A DNA stretch of 5,438 bases from positions 1 to 5,438 of the forward strand of contig JAPHUU010000085.1 of the NCBI GenBank assembly GCA_026193555.1, written 5' to 3'. The DNA is from Rhodanobacter sp. (GTDB taxonomy: Bacteria; Pseudomonadota; Gammaproteobacteria; Xanthomonadales; Rhodanobacteraceae). The stretch's first letter is position 1. Each line of letters begins with the position of its first letter. Below the pieces are notes generated by a model, which was not told the origin of the DNA, searched no databases, and saw nothing but the letters and a program-made list of their open reading frames with translations. A program made the position numbers and the translations under genes. This document shows positions 5,400 through 5,438 of the stretch, piece by piece.

Positions 5400-5438
5400 T
5401 GCGGCCCACATGGCCCATGCGGGCCGCATGCTCTTGTA
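5400..5438. repeat. Second-type hairpin repeat, running to the window end
   Basis: TGCGGCCC (5400-5407) pairs perfectly with GGGCCGCA (5421-5428). Inside it, after one mismatch, CATG (5409-5412) pairs with CATG (5416-5419) around GCC, giving a long nested hairpin. The following bases, GCCGCATGCTCTTGTA (5423-5438), are identical to 4690-4705, which in the left array lead straight into the plus-oriented REP. The window stops at the point where that REP's GTAT head would begin, so another REP is expected just outside. Confidence 0.75.

Overview
The DNA is GC-rich (clearly above 60% by eye) and its coding style points to a proteobacterium. The GTAG-type REP palindromes beside a REP-associated transposase, together with the large c-di-GMP sensor enzyme, fit a gammaproteobacterium of the Xanthomonadales (Rhodanobacter/Dyella/Stenotrophomonas-like). 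That placement is inference, because no rRNA or marker gene is present.

Layout from left to right: (1) positions 2-475 (+) hold the C-terminal end of an FGGY-family carbohydrate kinase cut by the window edge. (2) Positions 476-571 are a short convergent intergenic gap with no convincing terminator. (3) Positions 572-4261 (-) hold one 1229-residue multidomain cyclic-di-GMP enzyme with the order hemerythrin, GAF-like, GGDEF, globin sensor, GAF, EAL, Cys/His-containing tail. (4) Positions 4262-4548 are its upstream region, with a possible ribosome site, a weak promoter candidate touching a 16-bp perfect palindrome, and a small 9-bp tandem repeat. (5) Positions 4550-4784 are an array of REP palindromes in both orientations, interleaved with a second kind of hairpin repeat. 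(6) Positions 4813-5340 (+) hold a RAYT (REP-associated tyrosine transposase, HUH/Y1 family), possibly expressed from a leaderless transcript. (7) Positions 5351-5438 hold another REP plus a second-type hairpin, running off the window and mirroring the left array.

Two systems deserve attention. The first is the c-di-GMP enzyme. It joins two chemically different candidate oxygen/NO-binding modules (a non-heme diiron hemerythrin and a heme globin) to a synthase and a hydrolase domain, both of which keep their catalytic residues. It could therefore convert oxygen or redox state into c-di-GMP level, with the net direction decided by which sensor is occupied. The second is the RAYT with its flanking REPs, a REPtron-like arrangement in which the transposase sits inside the type of palindrome it is expected to process. 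The kinase has no evident functional link to either.
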